Notes under the pieces: generated by a model | The model's input: the letters and a program-made list of their open reading frames with translations, nothing else | Told to the model about the DNA's origin: nothing | Databases searched by the model: none | Shown here: positions 53,491-64,000 of the stretch, one piece after another | Position numbering within the stretch: position 1 is the first letter of the stretch | Layout: the number at the start of each line of letters is the position of its first letter | Assembly: GCF_000733855.1 (NCBI RefSeq) | Contig: NZ_JPOJ01000001.1 | Coordinates: 2,232,001 to 2,296,000, forward strand | Direction of reading: 5' to 3' | Source of the DNA: Methylomicrobium agile | GTDB lineage: Bacteria; Pseudomonadota; Gammaproteobacteria; Methylococcales; Methylomonadaceae | DNA: 64,000 nucleotides | Program-made: the position numbers and the translations under genes

Positions 53491-53836
53491 TAGAGCATTT
53501 TCATATCGTGTGTAGGGAAGTCCTCACCGTCTGAAGCCAGCCCCGTAGGGTACGCTGTGCGTACCTTTCAACATGGAAGGTACGCACAGCGTACCCTACG
53601 GGACTGAACCCGTAAGATACCGATGCCGGACGGGATATTTATCCCGTCCGTAACGTTTGGAATCGCGCGAATACAGACAATGATTTTATGTTGGCGGTAG
53701 GTCTTTAAACGTGGGGGACGGGGTTAAAAAGCTTCGGGTTTCGGCCGGATTACCCGGCCCCGATTTCAAACTTGCCTGCTAGAGCGAGCTATGTACATTA
53801 CAAAAAAGTATAGCCTGAAATTTTCAAGCTCGATGA
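53491..53836. repeat. MITE end fragment and GTAGGGTACG palindrome
   Basis: TAGAGCATTTTCATATCGTG (53491) matches the right end of the two complete MITE copies, but no second terminus follows. At 53543-53602 an inverted repeat (CCGTAGGGTACGCTGTGCGT ... ACGCACAGCGTACCCTACGG) resembles the elements at 11870 and 61061. The rest of the 345-base gap holds nothing recognised. Confidence 0.7.
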
Positions 53837-54649
53837 TCACAACCCCGTTTTCGCCGATTTTACCCCAGGCGTCAGGGCGTTAATTTCGCGGGAAATGATC
53901 GAATACAGCTCCGGGGTCCACGCCGGCAGTCCTTCGATATCCGCCGCCAGCGGATAAGTCCTCGGATCGTGCGGAGCGATCACGACTTTCACGTTTCCTG
54001 CGCCCGTGTGCGCGGCCAGCACGAACAGTTCCTCGATGGTTTCATCGCCCATCGCCAGGCAGCCGATGGACTTGGCCTGGCCGTGGATGAAAATATCCGA
54101 GCCGGGATTCGTGCGCCCCTCCTGCCAGGCATGGAAAAGGTCGAATTCGTTCGGGTAATCGAGCTTCATCGATAAATGGAAATGGCTGTTCGGATTCAGT
54201 CCCGCAATTCGGTAGATGCCTTCCGGGACCTGCATGTCGCCCTGGCGCAGTTTGGGGCCGGACACGCCGCTGGCGGCGCGGATGCGGTAGTCGCGGATGA
54301 AACGGAATGCGCCGCTGTCCCGGGCCCAGAGCTCCAGCTTCATTTCCTGTTTCAAGGCCACAAGGGTGACTTCCTGCGGAGGATAGGAAACTTTGGCTTT
54401 GGCGAAATAGGATTTGAGTTTGGTCGTGGTATGTTCGCCGTAAATTTGCAGCACATCCGCTACGGTCCGTTCGCCGGACGGCTTGGGAGGGATGTAATAC
54501 ATTTGCATTTGCCGGTCGGGCTGGACCTGGGGTTGGGGCTTGACGGCGGCGATCCTGGGCGCGAGGGAGGCAGGCTTGTGCCCGGAACAGGCGACGAGCA
54601 ATCCGGTCAAGGCCAGGCCGGCAATGATCTTGGCTGTGGGTTTATTCAT
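53837..54649 (-). CDS. L,D-transpeptidase (YkuD/YafK-type) lipoprotein
   Basis: From ATG 54649 the product has 270 residues: a lipoprotein signal (IIAGLALTGLLVACSG, Cys near residue 20), a helical stretch and a YkuD-type catalytic domain with PEGIYRI, HLSMKLDYPNEFD, IFIHGQAKSIGCLAM, in which His and Cys of HG...SxGC form the active site. This arrangement is that of YafK/DpaA, which cuts or forms meso-diaminopimelate-linked bonds between peptidoglycan and lipoprotein. Activity is inferred from motifs. An upstream in-frame extension lacks homology. Confidence 0.9.
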   Translation of the reverse strand: MNKPTAKIIAGLALTGLLVACSGHKPASLAPRIAAVKPQPQVQPDRQMQMYYIPPKPSGERTVADVLQIYGEHTTTKLKSYFAKAKVSYPPQEVTLVALKQEMKLELWARDSGAFRFIRDYRIRAASGVSGPKLRQGDMQVPEGIYRIAGLNPNSHFHLSMKLDYPNEFDLFHAWQEGRTNPGSDIFIHGQAKSIGCLAMGDETIEELFVLAAHTGAGNVKVVIAPHDPRTYPLAADIEGLPAWTPELYSIISREINALTPGVKSAKTGL

Positions 54650-54877
54650 TGAGGTCAAGGCTGAGATTAAGGTGAATAAATGATAGCCTTTTGAATGCCG
54701 TTCGTCATGCCTCCATTTTTTCTTCGTATTGACCACCTCCCGATTGTTCCGGCAAAGGTCTCGAAGCAGCTTAATCATTAGAGCGAAAATTGTACTTTTA
54801 GATCGCCGATCGTTGTCCAAAGGTGACGAGCCGCTTTTTAAGCCGTTCCTGCAAGGAAGTTCGCCGATGATCCGCGG

Positions 54878-55597
54878 CTATTCGAAAATTTCCTCCAGAA
54901 ACTGCTTCATCGCAATCCACGAACGCCGGTCCGCGTCGGCCTGGTAAACCGTGCCGAAATCCGGGTTATTCGCGACCGGGTTGGTGAAGGCGTGCATCGT
55001 GTGGCCGTACACATGCACCTGCCAGTCGGCGCCGGCCTTGGTCATTTCCCGTTCGAATGCGAGTACTTGCTCCGGTGGCACCATCGGGTCGTCGTGGCCG
55101 TGCAGGGCGAGGATCTTGGCCCTGACGGGCTTGTCTTCGGTATTGCCCGGCGCGTTCAGCAGGCCGTGAAAACTGACCACTCCCTTGAGGTCCGCACCGG
55201 TCCGCGCCAGGTCAAGCACGCAGAGGCCGCCAAAGCAGAAGCCGATCGCGGCGATTTTTTTGTCGTCGACCCAGGGCAGCAGCTTTGCCGCGGACAGTGC
55301 GGCGCCGATCCGTCTTTGCAGCTTCGCGCGGTCGTCGACGAACGGCTGCATCAGTTTCGCGTTCTCCTCGGGGCCCGAGCCCAGCACGCCTTTGCCGTAC
55401 ATGTCGAGCGCGAAGCCGACATAGCCGAGTTCGGCGAGCTTGATCGCCTTGTTGCCGACGAATTCGTCGCGGCCGCCCCAGGCGTGATTGATCAATACGG
55501 CCGGGCGGCGGCCTTCGATCGCGTCGTCGTAGGCGAAAAAGGCTTCCAGAACGGTGTCGCCGTCCATGTAATTGACGGTATTCGAGACGATCGCCAT
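54878..55597 (-). CDS. Dienelactone hydrolase family protein
   Basis: The 239-residue alpha/beta hydrolase has the cysteine nucleophile elbow GFCFGG near residue 120 (KKIAAIGFCFGGLCVLDLAR), acid LALHGHDDPMVPPEQV and His in YGHTMHAFTNP. The Cys nucleophile places it in the DLH family; the substrate is unknown. ATG 55597 is convincing (MAIVSNTVNYMDGD). It lies 9 bases after the phosphatase gene, so the two are likely one transcript. Confidence 0.9.
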   Translation of the reverse strand: MAIVSNTVNYMDGDTVLEAFFAYDDAIEGRRPAVLINHAWGGRDEFVGNKAIKLAELGYVGFALDMYGKGVLGSGPEENAKLMQPFVDDRAKLQRRIGAALSAAKLLPWVDDKKIAAIGFCFGGLCVLDLARTGADLKGVVSFHGLLNAPGNTEDKPVRAKILALHGHDDPMVPPEQVLAFEREMTKAGADWQVHVYGHTMHAFTNPVANNPDFGTVYQADADRRSWIAMKQFLEEIFE

Positions 55598-55606
55598 AAC
55601 ATGCTC

Positions 55607-56104
55607 CTATTGTTTGTTCGATTTGATTTTGCCCGTTTCGAGCAATTCGTTCAGAAAGCCTTCCGAAGCGGCTTCCACCATGTCCAGTACCCGTTCGAAG
55701 CCGTAGGCGCCGCCGTAATACGGGTCGGGGACTTCGCGGGTGCCGAGGTGCGGCGCGTAGTCGAGGAAATAGTTGATTTTGTGCCGGTGCGGCGCAGGGC
55801 AGGCCGAAGACAGAATCGCATAGTTGTCGCCGTCCATGGCGAGGATATACTCGAAATCTTCGAAATCGCCGAGTACGAATTTCCGTGCGCGCAAATGCGA
55901 AATGTCGACTCCGCGTTCGCCGGCCGCTTTTTCCGCGCGCCGATCGGGCGCATCGCCTACATGATAGGCATGGGTGCCGGCCGAGTCGATCGAGAAATGA
56001 TGGGCTAGATCACGCTCGTGCACGAGCTTGGTGAAGACGCCTTCGGCCGTCGGCGAACGGCAGATGTTGCCCATGCAGACGAATAGGACTTTGACTTTTT
56101 GCAT
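55607..56104 (-). CDS. Low-molecular-weight protein tyrosine phosphatase
   Basis: From ATG 56104 the product has 165 residues, with the LMW-PTP active site VLFVCMGNICRSPTAEGVF (CxxxxxR near residue 9-15) and the general-acid loop PDPYYGGAYGFERVLDMVEA. It dephosphorylates protein tyrosine or low-molecular-weight substrates in the cytosol. An upstream frame to 56188 has no homology. No Wzc-like kinase lies nearby, so it is the housekeeping type. Confidence 0.95.
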   Translation of the reverse strand: MQKVKVLFVCMGNICRSPTAEGVFTKLVHERDLAHHFSIDSAGTHAYHVGDAPDRRAEKAAGERGVDISHLRARKFVLGDFEDFEYILAMDGDNYAILSSACPAPHRHKINYFLDYAPHLGTREVPDPYYGGAYGFERVLDMVEAASEGFLNELLETGKIKSNKQ

Positions 56105-56230
56105 ACGGTCGAATGATTGAAATTGAGTTGAGAGTATTGTAATGCGAAGATGAAGAAAGTCGAAGAGCGAAGGGCGGAGTTCCGTCAAGCCCGGAGCTTT
56201 CGCTAAAAATTTATCTTGACATATTGAGAC

Positions 56231-56238
56231 GACCGGTC
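56231..56238. promoter_or_regulatory. GACCGGTC palindrome, probable TetR operator
   Basis: The palindrome GACCGGTC lies 13 bases before the TetR-family gene. Regulators of the NemR/AcuR type bind ACCGGTC-like sites, so autoregulation here is likely. Confidence 0.55.
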
Positions 56239-56251
56239 ATATTATTTTTTC

Positions 56252-56881
56252 ATGGAAACCAAATCACAAAAACAATTCAATCGCGAAAACCTCTTGAGCC
56301 AGGGTGTGTCCTTGCTGATGCGGCAGGGCTACCACGGCACCGGGCTGAAGGAGATTCTCGATGCGGTGCGGATTCCGAAGGGGTCCTTCTACAACTATTT
56401 CGGCAGCAAGGAGCAGTTCGCCGCGGAAGTGGTCCGGCACTATATCGAGCCGTTCATCCGGCAGCTCGACGGCCACCTGCGGGACGGAGAGGGCGATGCG
56501 CTGGGTGCGATCGAACGCTATTTCGATGAATTGATCGGCGCGCTGGAAACCTCCGGGTTTCAGGGGGGCTGTCTGCTCGGCAATCTGATGGGCGAGGTCG
56601 GCGACACCAGCGAGCCGTGCCGGGAATCGCTGCAACAGGCCGTGCACCGCTACCGTGATTTATTGGCGAAAGGACTGGCCGCCGCGCAGCGGCAAGGTAC
56701 CGTCAGAACCGACAAGTCCGCCGAGGCGATGGCCGATCTGTTGACGAACGCCTGGCAGGGCGCGCTGCTGCGCATGAAAATCGAAAAATCGGCCGAGCCG
56801 CTCCGGCAATGCTGCCGCGACCTGCTCGGCGATTATTTCAAGGCTCGACCCATTCCGCCCTGCCGGGCGGGCCATTCATAA
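56252..56881 (+). CDS. TetR-family regulator (AcuR/NemR-like)
   Basis: The 209-residue protein has the TetR helix-turn-helix (QGYHGTGLKEILDAVRIPKG SFYNYFGSKEQF) and the C-terminal TetR_C_6 region (SGFQGGCLLGNLMGEVGDTS), which in AcuR/NemR senses electrophiles. It begins 13 bases after a GACCGGTC palindrome. It is followed 17 bases later by the DUF4242 gene, so it probably controls the DUF4242-FeS-SBP56 group. Confidence 0.9.
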   Translation: METKSQKQFNRENLLSQGVSLLMRQGYHGTGLKEILDAVRIPKGSFYNYFGSKEQFAAEVVRHYIEPFIRQLDGHLRDGEGDALGAIERYFDELIGALETSGFQGGCLLGNLMGEVGDTSEPCRESLQQAVHRYRDLLAKGLAAAQRQGTVRTDKSAEAMADLLTNAWQGALLRMKIEKSAEPLRQCCRDLLGDYFKARPIPPCRAGHS

Positions 56882-56898
56882 CTACGAGGAGAACCGCA

Positions 56899-57177
56899 AT
56901 GCCCAAATACATCATCGAACGCGACATTCCGAATGCCGGCGCCTTAACCCCGGAACAGCTGCAAGGCATCTCCGAAAAGTCATGCGGCGTGCTTCGCTCC
57001 ATGGGGCCGCAAATCCAGTGGGTGCAAAGCTATGTGACCGACGACAAGGTCTATTGCGTGTATATCGCGCCGGACGAAGCCAGCGTCAGGGAGCATGCCG
57101 AAAAAGGCGGCTTTCCGGCCAACCGGATCTCCGAAGTCAGGACCGTGATCGATCCGACCACCGCCGAAAGCCGTTAA
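56899..57177 (+). CDS. DUF4242 (SCO4226-like) protein
   Basis: The 92-residue protein (MPKYIIERDIPNAGALTPEQ; IQWVQSYVTDDKVYCVYIAP; EHAEKGGFPANRISEVRTVI) is a DUF4242 member; the Streptomyces homologue binds nickel. It has GAGGAG 8 bases before its ATG. It sits between a TetR regulator and an iron-sulfur protein in an apparent SBP56 operon, where a metal role is plausible but unproven. Confidence 0.85.
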   Translation: MPKYIIERDIPNAGALTPEQLQGISEKSCGVLRSMGPQIQWVQSYVTDDKVYCVYIAPDEASVREHAEKGGFPANRISEVRTVIDPTTAESR

Positions 57178-57195
57178 CCTGGCAAGGAAGCCGCC

Positions 57196-57384
57196 ATGTG
57201 CGTTACATGGGATCAGGATAAATGCTGCCATGCCGGCGTATGTGTCGGCTCGCTGCCCGAAGTATTCAAAATCGAGGACGGCCGGTTCGTGATCGATGCG
57301 GAGAAGGCGAGCGAAGAAACAATCAAAAACACAGTCGACCAGTGCTCTTCCGGGTGCTGCAATAGGTTGGCGAATAACAATTGA
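57196..57384 (+). CDS. Small mono-cluster 4Fe-4S protein (Fer4_19/YjdI-like)
   Basis: The 62-residue protein has CCHAGVCVGSLPEVF near residue 10 and CSSGCCN near 50, giving the divergent single 4Fe-4S ferredoxin pattern of the Fer4_19 family (C.HAG.C......F). It probably carries electrons in the cytosol. It starts 18 bases after the DUF4242 gene and ends 8 bases before the SBP56 gene, so all share a transcript. Confidence 0.85.
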   Translation: MCVTWDQDKCCHAGVCVGSLPEVFKIEDGRFVIDAEKASEETIKNTVDQCSSGCCNRLANNN

Positions 57385-57392
57385 GGAATGTC

Positions 57393-58769
57393 ATGATGAA
57401 CTACACACATCCACTGCGCGCCCTGGCGAGGGCCTGCGCCTTCGCGGCATCTACGCTTGCCGTGGCGAGTCTGGGCACGGAAGGCGCGCTTGCCGACGAA
57501 ACCTGCCAATCGCCTTACATGGCCAAGATCGTCGGCCAGGAAGATTTCGTCTATGTTTGGACACTGGGGCTGGAAGGCGTCGGGGACGAACAGGATAAAC
57601 TGGTCACGGTCGACGTGAATCCGAAATCGCCGACTTACGGCAAGGTTGTGAGCACGCTGTCGGTCGGTGGCCGCAACGAAGCGCACCACTCCGGTTTTAC
57701 CGACGACCGCCAGTTCCTCTGGGCCGCGTCGCTGGACACCAGCAAGATGTTCATTTTCGACGTGCATACCGATCCGGCCAAACCGAAACTGGTCAAGACG
57801 ATCACCGATTTCGTCGCGAACAGCGGCGGCGTGGTCGGCCCGCATTCGACCTACGCACTGCCGGGCCGGATGATCATTACCGGCCTGTCGAATAATAAAG
57901 ATCACGGCGGCCGCACCGGCCTGGTCGAATATACCAATGACGGCGAATATATCGCTACGCATTGGACGCCCACCGACAGCGACCTCGAAGGCGCGCTCAA
58001 GTCCGGCAAATATGCGGACGGCTACGGCTACGACGTGCGGGTTTTGCCGCGGCGCAACCTGATGCTGACTTCGTCGTTTACCGGCTGGTCGAACTACATG
58101 ATGGATTTCGGCAAGATGCTGAACGATCCGGAAGCGATGAAGCGCTTCGGCAATACGGTGGTGCAGTGGAACCTGCACAGCAAGCAGCCGAAAAAGGTCT
58201 TCGACGTGCCCGGCGCGCCGCTCGAAATCCGCTGCGCCTGGGGCGAGAATCACAACTATTGCTTTACCAGCACCGCGCTGACTTCGAAAATCTGGCTGAT
58301 CTACGAGGATGACCAAGGCGAATGGCAGGCGAAGGAAGTTGCCGATGTCGGCGATCCGTCCAAGGTGCCGCTGCCGGTGGACATCTCGATTTCGAGCGAC
58401 GACAGGATGCTCTGGGTCAACACCTTCATGGACGGCAAGACGCGCGCGTTCGACATCACCGATCCGTTCAAGCCGAAACCGGTGTACGAGCAAAAAATCG
58501 GCGCGCAGGTGAACATGGTGTCGTCGAGCTGGGACGGCAAGCGCCTGTATTACACCTCATCCTTACTCGCGAACTGGGATAAGAAAGGCGCGGACAACGA
58601 GCAGTTCCTGAAAGGCTATGCTTGGGACGGCAAGCAATTGACCCAAAAGTTCGCGATCGACTTTACCCAGGAAAAACTGGGCCGGGCGCATCAGATGGTG
58701 TTCAATGCCTATTCCCTGTACAGCGCGAACAAGCCGGACAATGCCGAAGGCGTGCTGGCGAAAAAATAA
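57393..58769 (+). CDS. SBP56 family protein, probable periplasmic methanethiol oxidase
   Basis: The 458-residue product from ATG 57393 has a signal peptide (ALARACAFAASTLAVASLGT, then EGALADE) and the SBP56 beta-propeller: NEAHHSGFTDDRQFLWAASL, GPHSTYALPGRMIITGLSNN and GRTGLVEYTNDGEYIATHW, with metal-binding His pairs. Bacterial SBP56 proteins are copper-dependent methanethiol oxidases that make formaldehyde, H2S and H2O2 from CH3SH. Formaldehyde would feed a methylotroph. It closes the TetR-DUF4242-FeS group; no SCO1 or mauG gene is adjacent as in some mtoX loci. Confidence 0.93.
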   Translation: MMNYTHPLRALARACAFAASTLAVASLGTEGALADETCQSPYMAKIVGQEDFVYVWTLGLEGVGDEQDKLVTVDVNPKSPTYGKVVSTLSVGGRNEAHHSGFTDDRQFLWAASLDTSKMFIFDVHTDPAKPKLVKTITDFVANSGGVVGPHSTYALPGRMIITGLSNNKDHGGRTGLVEYTNDGEYIATHWTPTDSDLEGALKSGKYADGYGYDVRVLPRRNLMLTSSFTGWSNYMMDFGKMLNDPEAMKRFGNTVVQWNLHSKQPKKVFDVPGAPLEIRCAWGENHNYCFTSTALTSKIWLIYEDDQGEWQAKEVADVGDPSKVPLPVDISISSDDRMLWVNTFMDGKTRAFDITDPFKPKPVYEQKIGAQVNMVSSSWDGKRLYYTSSLLANWDKKGADNEQFLKGYAWDGKQLTQKFAIDFTQEKLGRAHQMVFNAYSLYSANKPDNAEGVLAKK

Positions 58770-58816
58770 ATAGCGTCAGGCGGGCCTCTTTTGTTCAAAG
58801 CCCGATGATGCAATCC

Positions 58817-59175
58817 TAGAGCATTTTCATATCGCGTGTAGGAGGCATAATACCGTTAAGTCAAGCCGTCATCTCGGCAGGGATTGCCGAGATCCAGATG
58901 ACAGGGATGTATTAGCACCCGCCATCCTTGGCTTCTGGATTCGGCAACCGCTCCCGGCGTTGCTCTAACGCCTGTATCCTTACAGATCGTCCGGCGATCC
59001 TTGCCGAAATAACGACTTTCCCTCAACTGAGGATTTGGCCGATATTAACTTCCCGATGTGGGGGTAGACCTGCCAGGTTTTTAAAACCTGGCAGGTCTTG
59101 TGCCGGGAAGTGATTGGGAGCCCAATCCTTAAGCGGCATGGCTTATGAACGTAAACCCGAAACGAAAATGCTCTA
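58817..59175. mobile_element. MITE-like element, copy 2
   Basis: TA-GAGCATTTTCATATCGCG (58817) and, inverted, TA-GAGCATTTTCGTTTCGGG (59175) bound a 359-bp gene-free sequence. It matches copy 1 (35512-35877) in opposite orientation at both ends and in part of the interior (CCGTTAAGTCAA.CCGTCATC). Confidence 0.82.
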
Positions 59176-61052
<1,877 letters not shown>

Positions 61053-61115
61053 ATTTCGGTAGGGTACGCTGTGCGTACCTTACGGCCAAGCCGGTTTGAT
61101 TACCGTACCATCTGC

Positions 61116-61146
61116 AAAAGGGCTCTGTCGAGCCCTTTGTTTTTTT
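61116..61146 (+). terminator. Terminator between guaB and guaA
   Basis: AAAGGGCTC and GAGCCCTTT form a 9-bp stem followed by GTTTTTTT. It ends 24 bases before guaA, so guaA expression depends on read-through or another promoter. A GTAGGGTACG palindrome lies just upstream (61061-61080). Confidence 0.85.
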
Positions 61147-61169
61147 AGACCTTATCAAGAGTTTTAAAA

Positions 61170-63208
<2,039 letters not shown>

Positions 63209-63524
63209 ATAAATCGTAGGCATCAGCCGTAGCCCAACATGAAGCTCCGCGATGGTTTTCGATCGATGGGTTTCGGCTGGCGCCTCTCGGCAACTGCTTC
63301 CTGCGTTGCCCTCGATCGCGTGTTCCACCTTCCCCATCCGTGGTGTCGTACCTCCTGCATGAATGCCAGGGATGCGTGAATGCAGCGATTGCACGACTGC
63401 AGGGAGGCAAGAGGTAGGACAACGCAAGAAGCGGTTGCCGAGGAGCAAATCTCTGCCCATGCAGTCGTCTTTTTCAAAGAGGGGAATGAATCATCCGCTT
63501 TTCATCACAATCGCATTCGGAAAG
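63209..63524. repeat. Intergenic inverted pair of the 47-49 bp repeat family
   Basis: The family unit occurs reversed near 63285-63330 (CTCTCGGCAACTGCTTCCTG, GCGTTGCCCTCGATCG) and forward near 63400-63445 (CACGACTGCAGGGAGGCAAG ... GCGGTTGCCGAG). No gene is visible. Confidence 0.65.
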
Positions 63525-64000
63525 TTATTTCCTACCGGGACCTAAAGATTTGCCGGAATCACCAGCCGGCAATTTTTTTCGAAAATGGAACAAGCCGCGA
63601 AACTCGAACAGTGCGGCACTCAGCAAATAGCTTCCCATCAATAAAGTACCTGCCTGCCAGTTCCTGAAGCCGTAAGTCAGCAACGGCTCACGGGCGAAAT
63701 ACAGGCCAAGCCCGAAAGCGATATAAAAAGCGATCCGTTTCAGATCGTAGGCGACCGGGTAGTATCTTCGCCCCAACAGGTACGAAACGACAGCCATCGC
63801 TGCATAGCAGGCCAGCGTCGCCCAGGCCGAACCGACATAGCCGTACAGCGGAATCCACCACAGGTTCAGGCCGACCGTGATCAGTGCGCCGCCGAGCGAA
63901 ACGAACGCGCCCATCAGCGTCCGGTCGGTCAGCTTGTACCAGATCGACAGATTCACATAAATGCCCAGAAACAGGTTCGCGAGCAGCAGGATCGGCGTCA
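63525..64000 (-). CDS. Polysaccharide flippase (Wzx/MATE-like), truncated at the window edge
   Basis: The C-terminal 158 codons are seen, continuing past 64000. They encode at least four membrane spans: ILLLANLFLGIYVNLSIWYK, GAFVSLGGALITVGLNLWWI, GSAWATLACYAAMAVVSYLL and IAFYIAFGLGLYFA. The motif N.SIWYKLTD....A...L.GA.I....N....P..G..GAAWAT is typical of the polysaccharide biosynthesis C-terminal domain of O-unit or lipid-linked glycan flippases. Confidence 0.88.
   Translation of the reverse strand, partial: TPILLLANLFLGIYVNLSIWYKLTDRTLMGAFVSLGGALITVGLNLWWIPLYGYVGSAWATLACYAAMAVVSYLLGRRYYPVAYDLKRIAFYIAFGLGLYFAREPLLTYGFRNWQAGTLLMGSYLLSAALFEFRGLFHFRKKLPAGDSGKSLGPGRK

Overview
The window reads as the chromosome of a gammaproteobacterium. 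The evidence is the gene order thrS-infC-rpmI-rplT-pheS-pheT-ihfA-merR-tRNA-Pro, together with mutS, guaB-guaA-tadA and Rtc RNA repair. A cytosolic-type copper storage protein (Csp) and a periplasmic SBP56-type methanethiol oxidase suggest a methylotroph or methanotroph of the Methylococcales. That placement is inference; no methane oxidation gene lies in the window.

Layout. 1-4.8 kb: a truncated RlpA-like lipoprotein gene, a KGG-repeat stress protein, a DUF3309 gene broken by an in-frame TGA, and mutS. 4.9-12.2 kb: a scarred region with a decayed TPR-like gene, a cluster of 20-bp repeats resembling transposon ends, a recD2 scrap, a LysR regulator whose 5' end and promoter are duplicated around a small secreted-protein gene, a structured RNA candidate, a fatty acid desaturase, a flavin reductase-like gene and an IS256-family element. 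12.3-20.9 kb: a dense group of small stress-type genes (BON, ferritin-like, DUF883/YqjD-like, YqjE-like, EF-hand, PRC-barrel, SmbP-like, hemerythrin), ending with Csp and an IS3-family element. 22.5-31.4 kb: a DksA-like gene, tRNA-Val and the thrS-to-merR translation operon, closed by tRNA-Pro.

31.4-50.2 kb is an accessory island beginning at tRNA-Pro. Its first half is built around RNA repair: a polynucleotide kinase-like protein overlapping a Thg1-like 3'-5' polymerase, then rtcB-(small ORF)-rtcA divergent from the sigma54 activator rtcR, with a good -24/-12 promoter far upstream of rtcB. Its second half is a type I restriction system, hsdM-(YhcG-like nuclease)-hsdS-fic-hsdR, in which fic is frameshifted. 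Antitoxin, integrase and other remnants lie between.

50.4-64 kb: a zinc-ribbon/TolA-like fusion, a CcdA-like/thioredoxin pair, an IS5-family element, an L,D-transpeptidase, a hydrolase and phosphatase pair, a TetR-DUF4242-FeS-SBP56 group, guaB, guaA, tadA, and the end of a flippase gene.

Intergenic DNA is rich in dispersed repeats: a roughly 360-bp non-autonomous element with GAGCATTTTC ends and TA flanks (two complete copies, one fragment), a 47-49 bp tandem/dispersed repeat, and two palindromic families.
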